A stretch of 64,000 nt of DNA from Nitrospirillum viridazoti CBAmc (GCF_000730165.1 NZ_CP022111.1:496001-560000); one strand, 5' to 3'. Counted from the first letter of the stretch, positions 26,268-35,088 are shown. The notes: generated by a model from the letters alone, not told the origin. Made by a program: numbers and translations.

Positions 26268-27383
26268 TCACTCCAATGCCGCGCCCAGGCGGCGACCATA
26301 GGCGGTGATGGCGGAGCCGGCGGCGCAGCGCTCATGACTGTACAGCGCCAAAGCGTCGGTGACGCTGGGCGCCTCGGCCAGATGGCGGCGCAGCGCCATG
26401 GCGTCGCCGGCGGCCTTGGCCACGCCCATGGCGGTGTGCGGACGCGCCACGAAGGCGGCGTCCCCCAATAGGGCGACATGGCCCGCGGCCATCACCGGCG
26501 CCTCGTAATCGAAGATGGCCTGGATGAAGGGTTGCGGCTCCGCCACCACCACGGCGGCGAAGGGGGGCGGCAACAGCCGCGCGGCGTCCGCCCGCAAAGC
26601 CGCCGCCGCCTGCGCCCGCACCTGGCCGGGGGCCAGGGAATGGGGATGGGGCCGGCCCTCCGCATCGGTCAGCGTCGCCTCCAGGGCCGCCGCCGGCACC
26701 GGCCGGTACCAGACCCAGTTGTACCGCCGCTGGCCCGGCGTCGTCTCGCCGCCCGGTCCCGGCACCAGGTACCCCAGGGCGTGGGACCGGGGCATCGTGT
26801 AGAAGGCGAACCGGTCGCGCAGCAGGGCGGCCTCCGCCGGCAGCCGGTCCTCCGGGTACAGGCCGCGCCAGGCGACATAGCCGGCGTAGCTGTTGGGCGC
26901 GGGGCCGCCGGTCACGACCGGGCGCACGACCGACCCCAGGCCGTCGGCACCGATGACCAGGTCGGCCTCTTCCTCCCCGCCATCGCCGAACAGCAGGCGG
27001 GCGCCCTGAGGGCCTTGCGTCACGGCGCGCACGGCCCGGTCCAGGACGTAGCCGTCGTCGGGCACCTTGGCCCGCAGGGTACGGTACAGATGGTCCCAGG
27101 AGATCTGGGTTTGCGGGGTGGCGTGGCGCTCGGCGATGCCGCCGTCGCGGTCGAAGTAGATGCGTTCGAACGCGACCACGCCGATGCGGGCCACATGCTC
27201 GCATCCCACGGCGCGCAGCAGGGCGAACAGCTCTCGCTGGCTGACCAGGCCGGCGCCCCGCCCGGCCAGGCCGGCGGCCGACCGCTCGTAAATGCGGACG
27301 TCGTGCCCGTCCTGCCGCAACAGGGCGGCTGCCGACAGCCCGCCGATGGAGCCGCCGACGATGCGGATGCGCAAGGAAGCCAT
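26268..27383 (-). CDS. FAD-dependent monooxygenase, dihydroxypyridine hydroxylase-like
   Basis: The 371-residue class A flavin monooxygenase has the N-terminal I-V-G-G-S-I-G-G-L-S-A-A, the middle D-L-V-I-G-A-D-G-L-G-S-V-V-R and the C-terminal L-L-G-D-A-A-F-V-A-R-P-H-T-A-M-G-V-A-K-A-A. The R-P-H-T in place of the common P-H-x-G-Q-G, and the short length, resemble 2,6-dihydroxypyridine 3-monooxygenase and related drug- or alkaloid-hydroxylating enzymes. It starts 3 nt after a 46-codon ORF and its stop overlaps the start region of the EmrA-like gene. A role in modifying the compound pumped by EmrAB is inferred from the operon. Confidence 0.88.
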   Translation of the reverse strand: MASLRIRIVGGSIGGLSAAALLRQDGHDVRIYERSAAGLAGRGAGLVSQRELFALLRAVGCEHVARIGVVAFERIYFDRDGGIAERHATPQTQISWDHLYRTLRAKVPDDGYVLDRAVRAVTQGPQGARLLFGDGGEEEADLVIGADGLGSVVRPVVTGGPAPNSYAGYVAWRGLYPEDRLPAEAALLRDRFAFYTMPRSHALGYLVPGPGGETTPGQRRYNWVWYRPVPAAALEATLTDAEGRPHPHSLAPGQVRAQAAAALRADAARLLPPPFAAVVVAEPQPFIQAIFDYEAPVMAAGHVALLGDAAFVARPHTAMGVAKAAGDAMALRRHLAEAPSVTDALALYSHERCAAGSAITAYGRRLGAALE

Positions 27384-27386
27384 GGC

Positions 27387-27527
27387 CTAGGCCCCCTTGC
27401 GGCCGCCGTGGCGGCGCAGGGTCAGCATGGCCTGGATGGTGAAGGCCGGCGCGCCGCCCAAGGCGGTTGCCGCGGCGACCGGCGGCGGGGACGCCGTCGA
27501 CAGGTCCGGGGTGGGGGCTTGGGTCAT
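27387..27527 (-). CDS. 46-residue small ORF leading the monooxygenase/efflux operon
   Basis: The ORF runs from ATG 27527 to TAG 27387-27389, leaving 3 nt before the monooxygenase ATG, whose AAGGGGG ribosome site lies inside the last codons. Nearly all codons end in G or C, like the neighbouring genes. The peptide begins M-T-Q-A-P-T-P-D, has a Pro/Ala-rich middle and ends with a basic tail (L-R-R-H-G-G-R-K-G-A). It has no Cys and no signal peptide. I do not recognise it. It could be a translated leader that couples or controls the operon, a small partner of the monooxygenase, or a peptide product. Confidence 0.5.
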   Translation of the reverse strand: MTQAPTPDLSTASPPPVAAATALGGAPAFTIQAMLTLRRHGGRKGA

Positions 27528-27665
27528 GGGGTGCTCTTGAACGGAAGGGACGGATGGCCGAACGATGCCTGAACCACGCTCAGGCGGCTTGGACGTCCCA
27601 CGCCGGATTTGAACATGCCTCGGATGGCGATGAAGGTGCGTCGGCGCGGCCGCCGCCGTCGCCGG

Positions 27666-28661
27666 TCAGCGCGCCTGCGTCAATCCTACGGCCGTATAAT
27701 TGGCCGGCAGCCAGCGATAGGCGCCGTCCTGCCGGGTGATGTGGCCCAGGCCGGGGAAGGCGATATGGGCGGCGGCGACCCAGCTGCCGTCCCGCGCCGC
27801 CTGCGCCATCAGCCGGTCGCGGGCTTGTGCTGCGGCCGCCTGGTCGCTGTCATATTTCACGGTGGCGGCGGGGTCGGCGACCTGCACGGCGGCGACATGG
27901 ACGATGTCGCCCCACGCTAATAGCGTCTGGCCGTCCCGGCTGCGCACGCGATAGGCGGTATGGCCTGGTGTATGGCCGGGACTGGGCAGGGCCTGGACGG
28001 CGGGGTCCAGCTGGGCCTCGCCGTCGAAGGGCCGCACCCGGCCGGCATCGACATAAGCCCGCAGGCTGTCGATGGCGCCGTCGAACATGGGGCCCAGGAA
28101 AGGGGGCGCCTTGGCCTTGTTGGCCGGGTTCAGCCAAAAGTCGGCGTCGCGCCGGTTGACCCGCACGATGGCGTTGGGGAAGGCCATGCGCCCGCCCTGG
28201 TCCATCCCGCCGACATGATCGCGGTGCAGGTGGGTCAGATAGATCTCGTCCACCTCGTCGGGCGTGTAGCCCGAGGCGCGCAGGTTGGCCATCAGGTGGC
28301 CGCCGTCGGCGCCGTACAGCACGCCGGCGCCGGCGTCGATCAGGATCAGCCTGACTCCGGTGTTGATCAGGAAGGCGTTGATCGACCCTTCCACCGGCGC
28401 CGCCAGGTCGGCGGCCGCCAGCAATTTGTCGGTCTCGGCCGTGGTGATGCCGGTCATGACTTCATGCACCGGGAAGGGGTGGGTGCCGTCCAACAGGGCC
28501 GTCACCTCGATATCGCCCAGCATCATGCGGTAGAAGCCCGGTGCCTGGGTGCGGGCCTGGGGCGCTGCCGCCCGGGCTGGGGTTGGAACCGTCAGCGCCA
28601 GGACGACGGTGAACGCCAGGGAAAGCAGGAGCGCCAGCGGGTGCGCGGGATGGCCGGCCAT
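27666..28661 (-). CDS. Secreted metallo-beta-lactamase-fold hydrolase
   Basis: The 331-residue protein has an N-terminal signal peptide (hydrophobic core about residues 8-25, A-R-A-A cleavage region), so it is periplasmic. The zinc motif T-H-L-H-R-D-H-V-G-G gives HxHxDH, followed by P-S-P-G-H-T-P-G-H, A-W-G-D-I-V-H and a late A-A-H-I-A-F-P-G-L-G-H. This arrangement matches MBL-fold hydrolases of the lactonase/methyl-parathion-hydrolase type rather than true beta-lactamases. Substrate could be a lactone or organophosphate-like ester. It is upstream of the monooxygenase/efflux group on the same strand with a 138-bp gap. Confidence 0.9.
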   Translation of the reverse strand: MAGHPAHPLALLLSLAFTVVLALTVPTPARAAAPQARTQAPGFYRMMLGDIEVTALLDGTHPFPVHEVMTGITTAETDKLLAAADLAAPVEGSINAFLINTGVRLILIDAGAGVLYGADGGHLMANLRASGYTPDEVDEIYLTHLHRDHVGGMDQGGRMAFPNAIVRVNRRDADFWLNPANKAKAPPFLGPMFDGAIDSLRAYVDAGRVRPFDGEAQLDPAVQALPSPGHTPGHTAYRVRSRDGQTLLAWGDIVHVAAVQVADPAATVKYDSDQAAAAQARDRLMAQAARDGSWVAAAHIAFPGLGHITRQDGAYRWLPANYTAVGLTQAR

Positions 28662-28904
28662 GATCTGAACTCATCGGACTGGAGGGGTCGGCCGAAGATG
28701 ACGGGAGGCGCGCCGTCCCGTCTTGGCGCTTTCGTCGCCCTTTTGTCTCTCAGTGGGGTATCGAGGGCCCGTCCACAATTCGCTGCGGCAACAATATGTC
28801 GCCCACCCGAACCGTGAACTGACGGAGCTAAATGGCGCTGCCGTCGTGGCGGCCGTGGCCGCCTGCGTGATCCATTTGCGCTCCGGTCGGAAAAGCCGCG
28901 CCCT

Positions 28905-29912
28905 CTAACGCCGCGCCGGCCCGGTGCTGCCGCGCACGGCCAGGTGATGGGGCAGGGTGACGGAGCGGGGGGTGGTCTGCCGGCCGGCCAGGATGTCCAG
29001 CAGCAGGGCCACCGCCGTCCGGCCCAAATCCTCCATGGGCTGGCTGACGGTGGTCAGCGGCGGGTCCAGGTAGCGGGCGAAGCGGATGTCGTCGAAGCCG
29101 ACCAGCGACAGGTCGTCGGGGCAGCGACGTCCCGCCCGGCGCGCGGCGGCCAGGGCGCCCATGGCCATCTCGTCGCTGAAGCAGAACAGGGCGGTCGGCG
29201 TGTCGGCGCCCGCCAGCAGACCCTGCGCCTCCCGCTCCCCCGATTCCACGGAGAAGTCGCCGGTGGCGATACGCAGGGCCGTCTCGGCGCCATGGCGGGC
29301 GGCGGATGCCCGCACGCCGTCCAGGCGGTCGCGGCTGATGGGGCTGGCCAGGGGGCCGGTGATGACGCCGATGGCGCGATGGCCCAGGCCGTACAGCAGA
29401 TCCATAGCCTCCGCCGCGGCGGCCGCGTTGTCGATATGGGCGCTGGACACGCCCAGGTCGGGGCTGAACTCGCAGCCGTTGACCACCGGTGCCCTGGCGC
29501 CCTGGCGGCCGATCAGTTCGGCCAAGGTGTCGGGCAGGCGGTGGCCCAGGAAGATCACGCCGTCCGCCTCTTTCCGGCGCAGCATGCCGGCGTACTGCTC
29601 CTCCCGCTCCGTGCTGTGGCGGGTGTCGCCCAGCAGCACGGAATAGCCGGCGGCCTGCGCCGCCTCTTCCGCGCCGCGGATGACGCTGGAGAAGAAGGGG
29701 TTGGAGATGTCGGGCACCGTCACGACGATCTTGGCCGTGCGCAGGGTGCGCAGGCTTTTGGCGGCGTGGTTGGGCTCATAGCCCAGGGCGTCGACGGCGG
29801 CCATGACCCGTTCGCGCGTCGCCTCGCTGACCACCCCGGGGGTGCTCAGGACACGGGAAACGGTGGCGGTGGAAACCCGGGCCCGGCGGGCCACGTCTTG
29901 GATGGTCGGCAT
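28905..29912 (-). CDS. LacI-family transcriptional regulator
   Basis: The 335-residue repressor has the N-terminal LacI helix-turn-helix (T-I-Q-D-V-A-R-R-A-R-V-S-T-A-T-V-S-R-V-L-S), the hinge helix (A-A-K-S-L-R-T) and a periplasmic-binding-protein-like sensor domain (P-N-P-F-F type N-P-F-F-S-S-V, late V-G-F-D-D-I-R-F-A and P-L-T-T-V-S-Q-P). It is transcribed divergently from the Gfo/Idh/MocA dehydrogenase, with a LacI-type palindrome in the shared 126-bp intergenic space. It most likely represses the sugar operon at 30039-33249 and perhaps itself. The inducer is presumably a sugar or keto-sugar (inference). Confidence 0.93.
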   Translation of the reverse strand: MPTIQDVARRARVSTATVSRVLSTPGVVSEATRERVMAAVDALGYEPNHAAKSLRTLRTAKIVVTVPDISNPFFSSVIRGAEEAAQAAGYSVLLGDTRHSTEREEQYAGMLRRKEADGVIFLGHRLPDTLAELIGRQGARAPVVNGCEFSPDLGVSSAHIDNAAAAAEAMDLLYGLGHRAIGVITGPLASPISRDRLDGVRASAARHGAETALRIATGDFSVESGEREAQGLLAGADTPTALFCFSDEMAMGALAAARRAGRRCPDDLSLVGFDDIRFARYLDPPLTTVSQPMEDLGRTAVALLLDILAGRQTTPRSVTLPHHLAVRGSTGPARR

Positions 29913-29980
29913 GAGGGGAGGGTGCTTTCGATCCGCCTTGCCTGCAAGAGTTGCGAGGGCATGGCTTCACTGCTAGGATC

Positions 29981-29996
29981 ATGTAATCGATTTCAT
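29981..29996. promoter_or_regulatory. LacI-type operator in divergent promoter region
   Basis: The sequence ATGTAATCGATTTCAT is a near-perfect palindrome centred on a CpG (14 of 16 positions symmetric), matching the general LacI/GalR operator form. It lies between the LacI gene start (29912) and the dehydrogenase start (30039), 43-58 bp upstream of the latter, where it would overlap promoter elements. Confidence 0.75.
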
Positions 29997-30038
29997 CATT
30001 TGCGCCACGCTTGAGGGGGACGGTCAGGGGAATGGGTG

Positions 30039-31166
30039 ATGTCTGACGCGGTGATCCGCATGGCGATGGTGGGCGGCGGCCCCGGTTCCTTCATCGGGCC
30101 GGTGCACCGCATGGCGGCCGAACTGGACGGCCGCGTCCGCCTGGTGGCCGGCGCCTTCAGCCGGGATGAGGCCAAGTCCAAGGCTGCCGCCAGGGGCTAT
30201 GGCATAGACCCGGCCCGCGCCCATGGCGACTATCGCCAGATGCTGGCGGCGGAGGCGGCACGATCCGACGGCGCGCAATTCGTGGCCATCGTCACCCCCA
30301 ACCATGTGCATTTCCCGGTGGCCAAGGCGGCGCTGGAGGCGGGCTTTTCCGTGCTGAGCGACAAGCCGGCGACCGCGACCTTGGAAGAGGCGGAGGAGTT
30401 GGCCCGGGTGGTGGCTGATACCGGCCACCTCTATGGCCTGACCTACACCTACACCGGTTATCCCCTGATGCGCGAGGCGCGGGCCATCGTACGACGGGGC
30501 GACCTGGGCGCCGTCCGCAAGGTGGTGGTGGAATATTCCCAAGGCTGGCTGGCGCAGGCGGTGGAGAAGACGGAAAACGCCCAGGCCGCCTGGCGGGCGG
30601 ACCCGGCGCAGTCTGGCCTGGGCGGCTGCATCGGCGACATTGGCGTGCACGCCTTCAACGCGGCGGAATTCGTCAGCGGATTGGCCGTGACGCGCATCAA
30701 CGCCGACCTCAACAGCGTGGTGCCCGGCCGCCGGCTGGACGACGACTGCAACATCCTTCTGCGGTTCGGCGAAGACGTGCCGGGTGTGCTGGTGGCCAGC
30801 CAGGTGGCGGCGGGGGACCGCAACGGCTTGCGCCTGCGCGTCTATGGCGCCCAGGGCGGGCTGGACTGGTGCCATGAACGGCCGGACGTGCTGACCCTCA
30901 ACTGGCTGGACCGGCCCACCCAGACGTTGCACGCGGCAGCGCCCTATCTGGGTCCGGCGGGGCGGGGACCGGCCCGTCTGCCCACCGGCCATCCCGAAGG
31001 TTTCATCGAGGCCTTCGCCAACATCTATCGCGACTTCGCCACCGCCATCGCCTCGGGCGGCGGCCTTGGCGGCACGCCGGTGCCCACCATCCAGGACGGC
31101 CTGCGCGGCATGGCCTTCGTCGCCCGCGCCGTGGCCGCCAACGGCGCCGGCTGGGTTCAGCTGTAA
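30039..31166 (+). CDS. Gfo/Idh/MocA-family sugar dehydrogenase
   Basis: From ATG 30039 (a GTG sits one codon earlier) the protein is 375 residues. It has an N-terminal Rossmann motif (M-V-G-G-G-P-G-S-F-I-G), the family catalytic-type Lys in S-D-K-P-A-T-A (the E-K-P equivalent) and a C-terminal Gfo/Idh domain with G-D-I-G-V-H-A-F-N-A-A-E. Such enzymes oxidise or reduce sugar hydroxyls with NAD(P). The following two TIM-barrel isomerases and divergent LacI gene suggest oxidation of a glycoside or sugar, for example at C3, followed by isomerisation or cleavage; this is inference from known operons of this make-up. Confidence 0.9.
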   Translation: MSDAVIRMAMVGGGPGSFIGPVHRMAAELDGRVRLVAGAFSRDEAKSKAAARGYGIDPARAHGDYRQMLAAEAARSDGAQFVAIVTPNHVHFPVAKAALEAGFSVLSDKPATATLEEAEELARVVADTGHLYGLTYTYTGYPLMREARAIVRRGDLGAVRKVVVEYSQGWLAQAVEKTENAQAAWRADPAQSGLGGCIGDIGVHAFNAAEFVSGLAVTRINADLNSVVPGRRLDDDCNILLRFGEDVPGVLVASQVAAGDRNGLRLRVYGAQGGLDWCHERPDVLTLNWLDRPTQTLHAAAPYLGPAGRGPARLPTGHPEGFIEAFANIYRDFATAIASGGGLGGTPVPTIQDGLRGMAFVARAVAANGAGWVQL

Positions 31167-31193
31167 CTCGGGTCCAAGCGGGGGATACCCACC

Positions 31194-32246
31194 ATGAGAA
31201 CGATCAAAGGCCCGGGCATATTCCTGGCGCAGTTCGCGGGCGACACCCCGCCCTTCGACACCTTGGCCGGCCTAGCCGGCTGGGCAGCCGCCCTGGGATA
31301 TCAGGGCGTGCAGGTGCCCACCGGGCCGGCCAGCCTGCTGGATTTGGAGAAGGCGGCGGACAGCGTCGACTACGCCCAGGAATTCGCCGGCACGCTGGCG
31401 GAAAACGGCGTGGCGGTGACGGAACTCTCGACCCACCTGCAGGGGCAGCTGGTGGCGGTGCACCCGGCCTATGACGCCCTGTTCGACGGCTTCGCCCCGC
31501 CGCATGCGCGGGGGAATCCGAAGGCCAGGCAAGAGTGGGCGGTGAACCAGCTGATGCTGGCGGCCCGCGTCAGCCGCAACCTGGGCCTGAGCGCCCACGC
31601 CACCTTCTCCGGCGCCTTGGCCTGGCCCTACATGTACCCCTGGCCGCAGCGTCCCGCCGGATTGGTGGAAGAGGCGTTCGCCGAGTTGGGCCGCCGCTGG
31701 CGCCCCATCCTGGACGCCTTCGACGCCGCCGGCGTCGACCTCTGTTTCGAACTGCATCCGGGCGAGGATCTGTTCGACGGCGCTACCTTTGAACGCTTCC
31801 TGGAGGAGGTGGACCACCATCCCCGCGCCACCATCCTTTACGATCCTAGCCATTTCGTCCTGCAGCAGCTGGACTACCTGGCTTTCATCGATCGCTACCA
31901 TTCCCGCATCCGCGCCTTCCATGTGAAGGACGCGGAATTCCGGCCCGATGGCCGCGCCGGCGTCTATGGCGGCTACCTGCCCTGGGTGGAACGGCCGGGC
32001 CGCTTCCGCTCCCTGGGTGACGGGCAGGTGGATTTCAGCGCCATCTTCGCCAAGCTGGCGCAGTACGACTACCCCGGCTGGGCCGTGCTGGAATGGGAAT
32101 GCGCGCTAAAGCATCCCGAGGATGGGGCCCGGGAAGGGGCGCCCTTCATCCGCGACCACATCATCCGGGTGACGGAACGCGCCTTCGACGACTTCGCCGC
32201 CAGCGGCGTGGACACGGCCCGCAACCGCGCCCTGCTGGGCCTATAA
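31194..32246 (+). CDS. Sugar phosphate isomerase/epimerase (xylose-isomerase-like TIM barrel)
   Basis: The 350-residue AP-endonuclease-2/xylose-isomerase-like barrel has metal ligand segments C-F-E-L-H-P-G-E-D, Y-D-P-S-H-F, F-H-V-K-D-A-E and a late L-E-W-E-C. There is no signal peptide. It starts 27 bp after the dehydrogenase with a GGGGG-rich ribosome site. The length and the motifs resemble isomerases in 3-keto-sugar and inositol-like catabolic operons. It probably acts on the keto-sugar made by the dehydrogenase (inference). Confidence 0.88.
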   Translation: MRTIKGPGIFLAQFAGDTPPFDTLAGLAGWAAALGYQGVQVPTGPASLLDLEKAADSVDYAQEFAGTLAENGVAVTELSTHLQGQLVAVHPAYDALFDGFAPPHARGNPKARQEWAVNQLMLAARVSRNLGLSAHATFSGALAWPYMYPWPQRPAGLVEEAFAELGRRWRPILDAFDAAGVDLCFELHPGEDLFDGATFERFLEEVDHHPRATILYDPSHFVLQQLDYLAFIDRYHSRIRAFHVKDAEFRPDGRAGVYGGYLPWVERPGRFRSLGDGQVDFSAIFAKLAQYDYPGWAVLEWECALKHPEDGAREGAPFIRDHIIRVTERAFDDFAASGVDTARNRALLGL

Positions 32247-32268
32247 TAAACAAGCTGAGGAAACACCC

Positions 32269-33249
32269 ATGATCACGATGCGAACCAGCCGCCGCGCCTT
32301 CATCGGCGGTGCCGCCGCCTTGGCCGGCCTGGGCCTGGCGCGGCTGTCCACCGCCGCCCCCACACCCTTCTTCAAGGGCAACGGCCTGCCCATCGGCCTG
32401 CAGCTCTATACCCTGGGCGACCTGGCGCAGAAGGACTTGGCCGGCACGCTGACGGCGGTGGCGGACATGGGCTACCGCGCGGTGGAACTGCCGGGCTTCT
32501 ACGGCCATACCGCGGGCGACTTGGCGGCGGCGCTGAAGGCCGCCGGCCTGGTATGTGAAAGCGCCCATATCAATGCGCAGGGCAGGGGCCCGGCGCCCAG
32601 CCTATCCGGCGACCTGGACGCGCTGGTGCGCGATGCCCACACCATCGGGCTGAAGTTCATCGTCATGCCCATGTTCACCGTTCCGGCACGCCTGGGCGGG
32701 CTGCAGGCGGGCGAGGGCTTCGGTGATTTCCTGGCCCGGGTCGCGTCGCAGTTCACCGCCGACGATTGGAAGGCCCAGGCCGCCTTCCTCAACGAGAAGG
32801 GGGCGGCCCTGAAGAAAGCCGGGCTGCAGCTGGCCTACCACAACCACAATCCGGAATTCGCGGTTGCGGGCGGCCAGGGGGCCGGCGGCACGGTCACCGG
32901 CTACGACATCCTGCTGGCCGAGACCGATCCGGACCTGGTGAAGATGGAGATGGATGCCGGCTGGGTGGCCGCCGCCGGGTTGGATCCCGTGGCGCTGTTG
33001 CAGGCCCATCCCGGCCGCTTCCGCCTGATGCATGTGAAGGACTTGAAGGCCGGCACGGCCCCCAACACCCGGCTGAAGATGGATCCAACGGAGGTCGGCG
33101 GCGGGACCCTGGACTGGCGCCGCATCCTGCCCGTCGCCCACGCCGCCGGAATCAACCATTTCTATGTCGAGCAGGAACCGCCCTTCGCCCGCCCCCGGCT
33201 GGAGGCGGCGCGGCTCAGCGCCGACTACCTGGGCAAGCTGGCGGTGTGA
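32269..33249 (+). CDS. Tat-exported TIM-barrel sugar isomerase/epimerase-like protein
   Basis: The 326-residue protein starts at ATG 32269 with a GAGG site. It has a twin-arginine signal (S-R-R-A-F-I-G-G, then a hydrophobic stretch A-A-A-L-A-G-L-G-L-A), so it should be exported folded to the periplasm. The barrel has L-Q-L-Y-T-L-G-D, Y-H-N-H-N-P-E-F, K-M-E-M-D-A-G-W, M-H-V-K-D-L and Y-V-E-Q-E, the metal-binding pattern of the sugar isomerase/epimerase family. Periplasmic members may isomerise or cleave keto-glycosides before uptake. It is the third gene of the LacI-controlled operon. Confidence 0.9.
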   Translation: MITMRTSRRAFIGGAAALAGLGLARLSTAAPTPFFKGNGLPIGLQLYTLGDLAQKDLAGTLTAVADMGYRAVELPGFYGHTAGDLAAALKAAGLVCESAHINAQGRGPAPSLSGDLDALVRDAHTIGLKFIVMPMFTVPARLGGLQAGEGFGDFLARVASQFTADDWKAQAAFLNEKGAALKKAGLQLAYHNHNPEFAVAGGQGAGGTVTGYDILLAETDPDLVKMEMDAGWVAAAGLDPVALLQAHPGRFRLMHVKDLKAGTAPNTRLKMDPTEVGGGTLDWRRILPVAHAAGINHFYVEQEPPFARPRLEAARLSADYLGKLAV

Positions 33250-33259
33250 TCCCTGGGCA

Positions 33260-33949
33260 TCAAACCGTCCTGACGGTCAGTTCGTTGCCGCGCCAGGAGT
33301 CCAGGGGCAAAGGCAGGGAAAGATAGCCGTTTCGGGGATCCCGCACGTGATCGATGTAGCCGGAGGCCTGGCGGAATGCGTTCTCCCCGATGATGAACGC
33401 GCCGGGCCTCAGGTGCGGCTCCAGCAGCTTCAGGATGGGCAGGTAGAGAGTGAAGGCCCCGTCCAGCATCACGAGGTCGATGTCGCCGCCGATATCGTCC
33501 TTCAGGGTGTCGCGGGCGTCGCCCACCCGGAACTCGACCAGGTCGGCCAGGCCGGCGGCGGCGACGTTGGCGCGGGCCCGCGCGACCTTGCCGGCTTCCA
33601 GGTCGGTGCCGATCAGGTGGCCGCCGCCGTTATCGCGCAGCGCCGCCGCCAGATAGATGGCGGAGATGCCCATGGAAGAGCCGAACTCGACGATGCGCCG
33701 GGCCTTGCAGGCGCGGGCGCACATGTAGAGCAGGCGGCCGAACTGGGGCGAGACGCTGAGGAAATTGTCCGCCAGCCCGCGATAGACGCCGTGCAGATCC
33801 TGGTTCTCGGCGTCGATGAATTGGTTGATCAGGTTTTCAGCACCACCGGCTTCCTCCAGAGTTGGCGCCATTGGACCGTCGGCCGCTTCGGCTTCCTGGT
33901 GCAGGCGTGCGAGAACATCGGCGACCACGCCGTTGCTGAGTGAGTCCAC
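33260..33949 (-). CDS. SAM-dependent O-methyltransferase (class I)
   Basis: The 229-residue protein starts at GTG 33949 with an AAGGA site 9 nt upstream. It has the SAM motif I V-E-F-G-S-S-M-G-I-S-A, the acidic ribose ligand in G-T-D-L-E-A, V-G-D-A-R-D-T-L and a metal/catalytic-type Asp in V-M-L-D-G-A. These are characteristic of catechol/caffeoyl-CoA-like O-methyltransferases. It converges with the sugar operon (10 bp gap). An AT-rich upstream region (34030-34065) contains a 10-bp palindrome. The substrate is unknown. Confidence 0.88.
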   Translation of the reverse strand: MDSLSNGVVADVLARLHQEAEAADGPMAPTLEEAGGAENLINQFIDAENQDLHGVYRGLADNFLSVSPQFGRLLYMCARACKARRIVEFGSSMGISAIYLAAALRDNGGGHLIGTDLEAGKVARARANVAAAGLADLVEFRVGDARDTLKDDIGGDIDLVMLDGAFTLYLPILKLLEPHLRPGAFIIGENAFRQASGYIDHVRDPRNGYLSLPLPLDSWRGNELTVRTV

Positions 33950-34071
33950 GATCTGGTTCCTTTGAAAGTCCGCCGGCGCAGGGGCCGGCGTCGGGACTCA
34001 GGATAGGGAAGGGGTGGCTTGGCCGCATTCCGCAAATTAGACAATATATTGCTATATTTGGCCAACCGGGA

Positions 34072-34950
34072 TCATGCGCTGGTGCGGCGTTCCGCCAGAT
34101 AGCGGGCCGGGGGCTTGCCCAGGGCCTTGCGGAACATGGTGACGAAGGCGCTGGCGCCCTCATAGCCAAGGTCCAGGGCCACGTTCTGCACCGACACCCC
34201 CTGGTCCAGGCGCTGCAGCGCGATCAGGATGTGCAACTGCTGGCGCCAACGGCCGAAGCTCATGCCCGTTTCCCGCTTCAGGGTGCGGGTCAGGGTGCGG
34301 GGGGCCACGGCCATGCGCCGGCCCCAGTCCTCTATCGTCGCGCGATCGGACGGATCGGCCATCATCGCGGTGGCGATCCCGCGCAGCTTGGCGTCGGCCG
34401 GCATGGGGAAATGCAGCTTCTCCATGGGCGCCAGGGATAGCTGGTCCAGCAGTACCGTGGCGATTCGGCCGTCCGGCCCGTCGGCGTCGTAGAGGGCCGG
34501 CATCTGGCTGGCGTGGAGGATCAGCCGTTCCAGCAAGGGCGATACCGACAGGGCGCAGCAATGCTGGGGCAGCCCTGGCGCTGCGTCCGGTTCCACGAAC
34601 AGGCAATAGACCTCGACATTGCCGGCCATGGTCACGCTGTGCGGAATGTCGCCCGGGATCCACACGGCGCAGCGCGGCGGAACGATCCAGACGCTCTGTT
34701 CGGCTTCGCACCGCACGATGCCGCGCAAGGTCAGGACCAGTTGGCCCTTGCGGTGCACGTGCACGGGCATCTCCAAACCGCTGGTGACCATGGTGCCGCC
34801 AAAGGCAGCGACAGCGCGCGGCAGGGCTTCCGGTTCCAAGTCTCCGGACTTTTGGAGATCGGGGTCGTCTTCGGTGTAGAAGGGCACGGGGATGGTGATC
34901 CGCAGGGTTGGCCGGATTGGACAATACCTGCCCGCAATTGCGTCTTTCAA
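34072..34950 (-). CDS. AraC-family regulator with N-terminal cupin sensor
   Basis: The protein is up to 292 residues from TTG 34950; a GTG at 34887 would give a shorter form starting at P-F-Y-T-E-D-D and is equally possible. The N-terminal half is a cupin (H-V-H-R-K-G-Q-L-V-L, P-P-R-C-A-V-W-I-P-G-D-I-P-H-S-V). The C-terminal half is the AraC HTH (W-G-R-R-M-A-V-A-P-R-T-L-T-R-T-L-K-R-E-T-G-M-S, V-A-L-D-L-G-Y-E-G-A-S-A-F-V-T-M-F-R-K). This is the NimR-type subgroup, often controlling a neighbouring transporter. It is divergent from the GST gene, which is the likely target. Confidence 0.85.
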   Translation of the reverse strand: MKDAIAGRYCPIRPTLRITIPVPFYTEDDPDLQKSGDLEPEALPRAVAAFGGTMVTSGLEMPVHVHRKGQLVLTLRGIVRCEAEQSVWIVPPRCAVWIPGDIPHSVTMAGNVEVYCLFVEPDAAPGLPQHCCALSVSPLLERLILHASQMPALYDADGPDGRIATVLLDQLSLAPMEKLHFPMPADAKLRGIATAMMADPSDRATIEDWGRRMAVAPRTLTRTLKRETGMSFGRWRQQLHILIALQRLDQGVSVQNVALDLGYEGASAFVTMFRKALGKPPARYLAERRTSA

Positions 34951-35088
34951 CAGCGGTTCGTGGGGCAGCGGAGGGTGACTGGACGGTGCTGAAGGGTGAC
35001 CTCAGCCGGATGGCCCTATGCTTCCTGAAGTCTCGACCGGCGCCCTGACGGCCGGCTGGCGTTGACCATTGCGGGATGAGGGCTTTTA

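Noticed and set aside
28662-28904. Small plus-strand frame and a short GC hairpin between the metallo-beta-lactamase-fold and LacI genes
   Set aside because: No ribosome site, no recognisable peptide features, and the hairpin has no T-run.
34042-34051. CAATATATTG palindrome upstream of the O-methyltransferase
   Set aside because: A 10-bp AT palindrome in an AT-rich spacer is easily due to chance and no second copy was seen.
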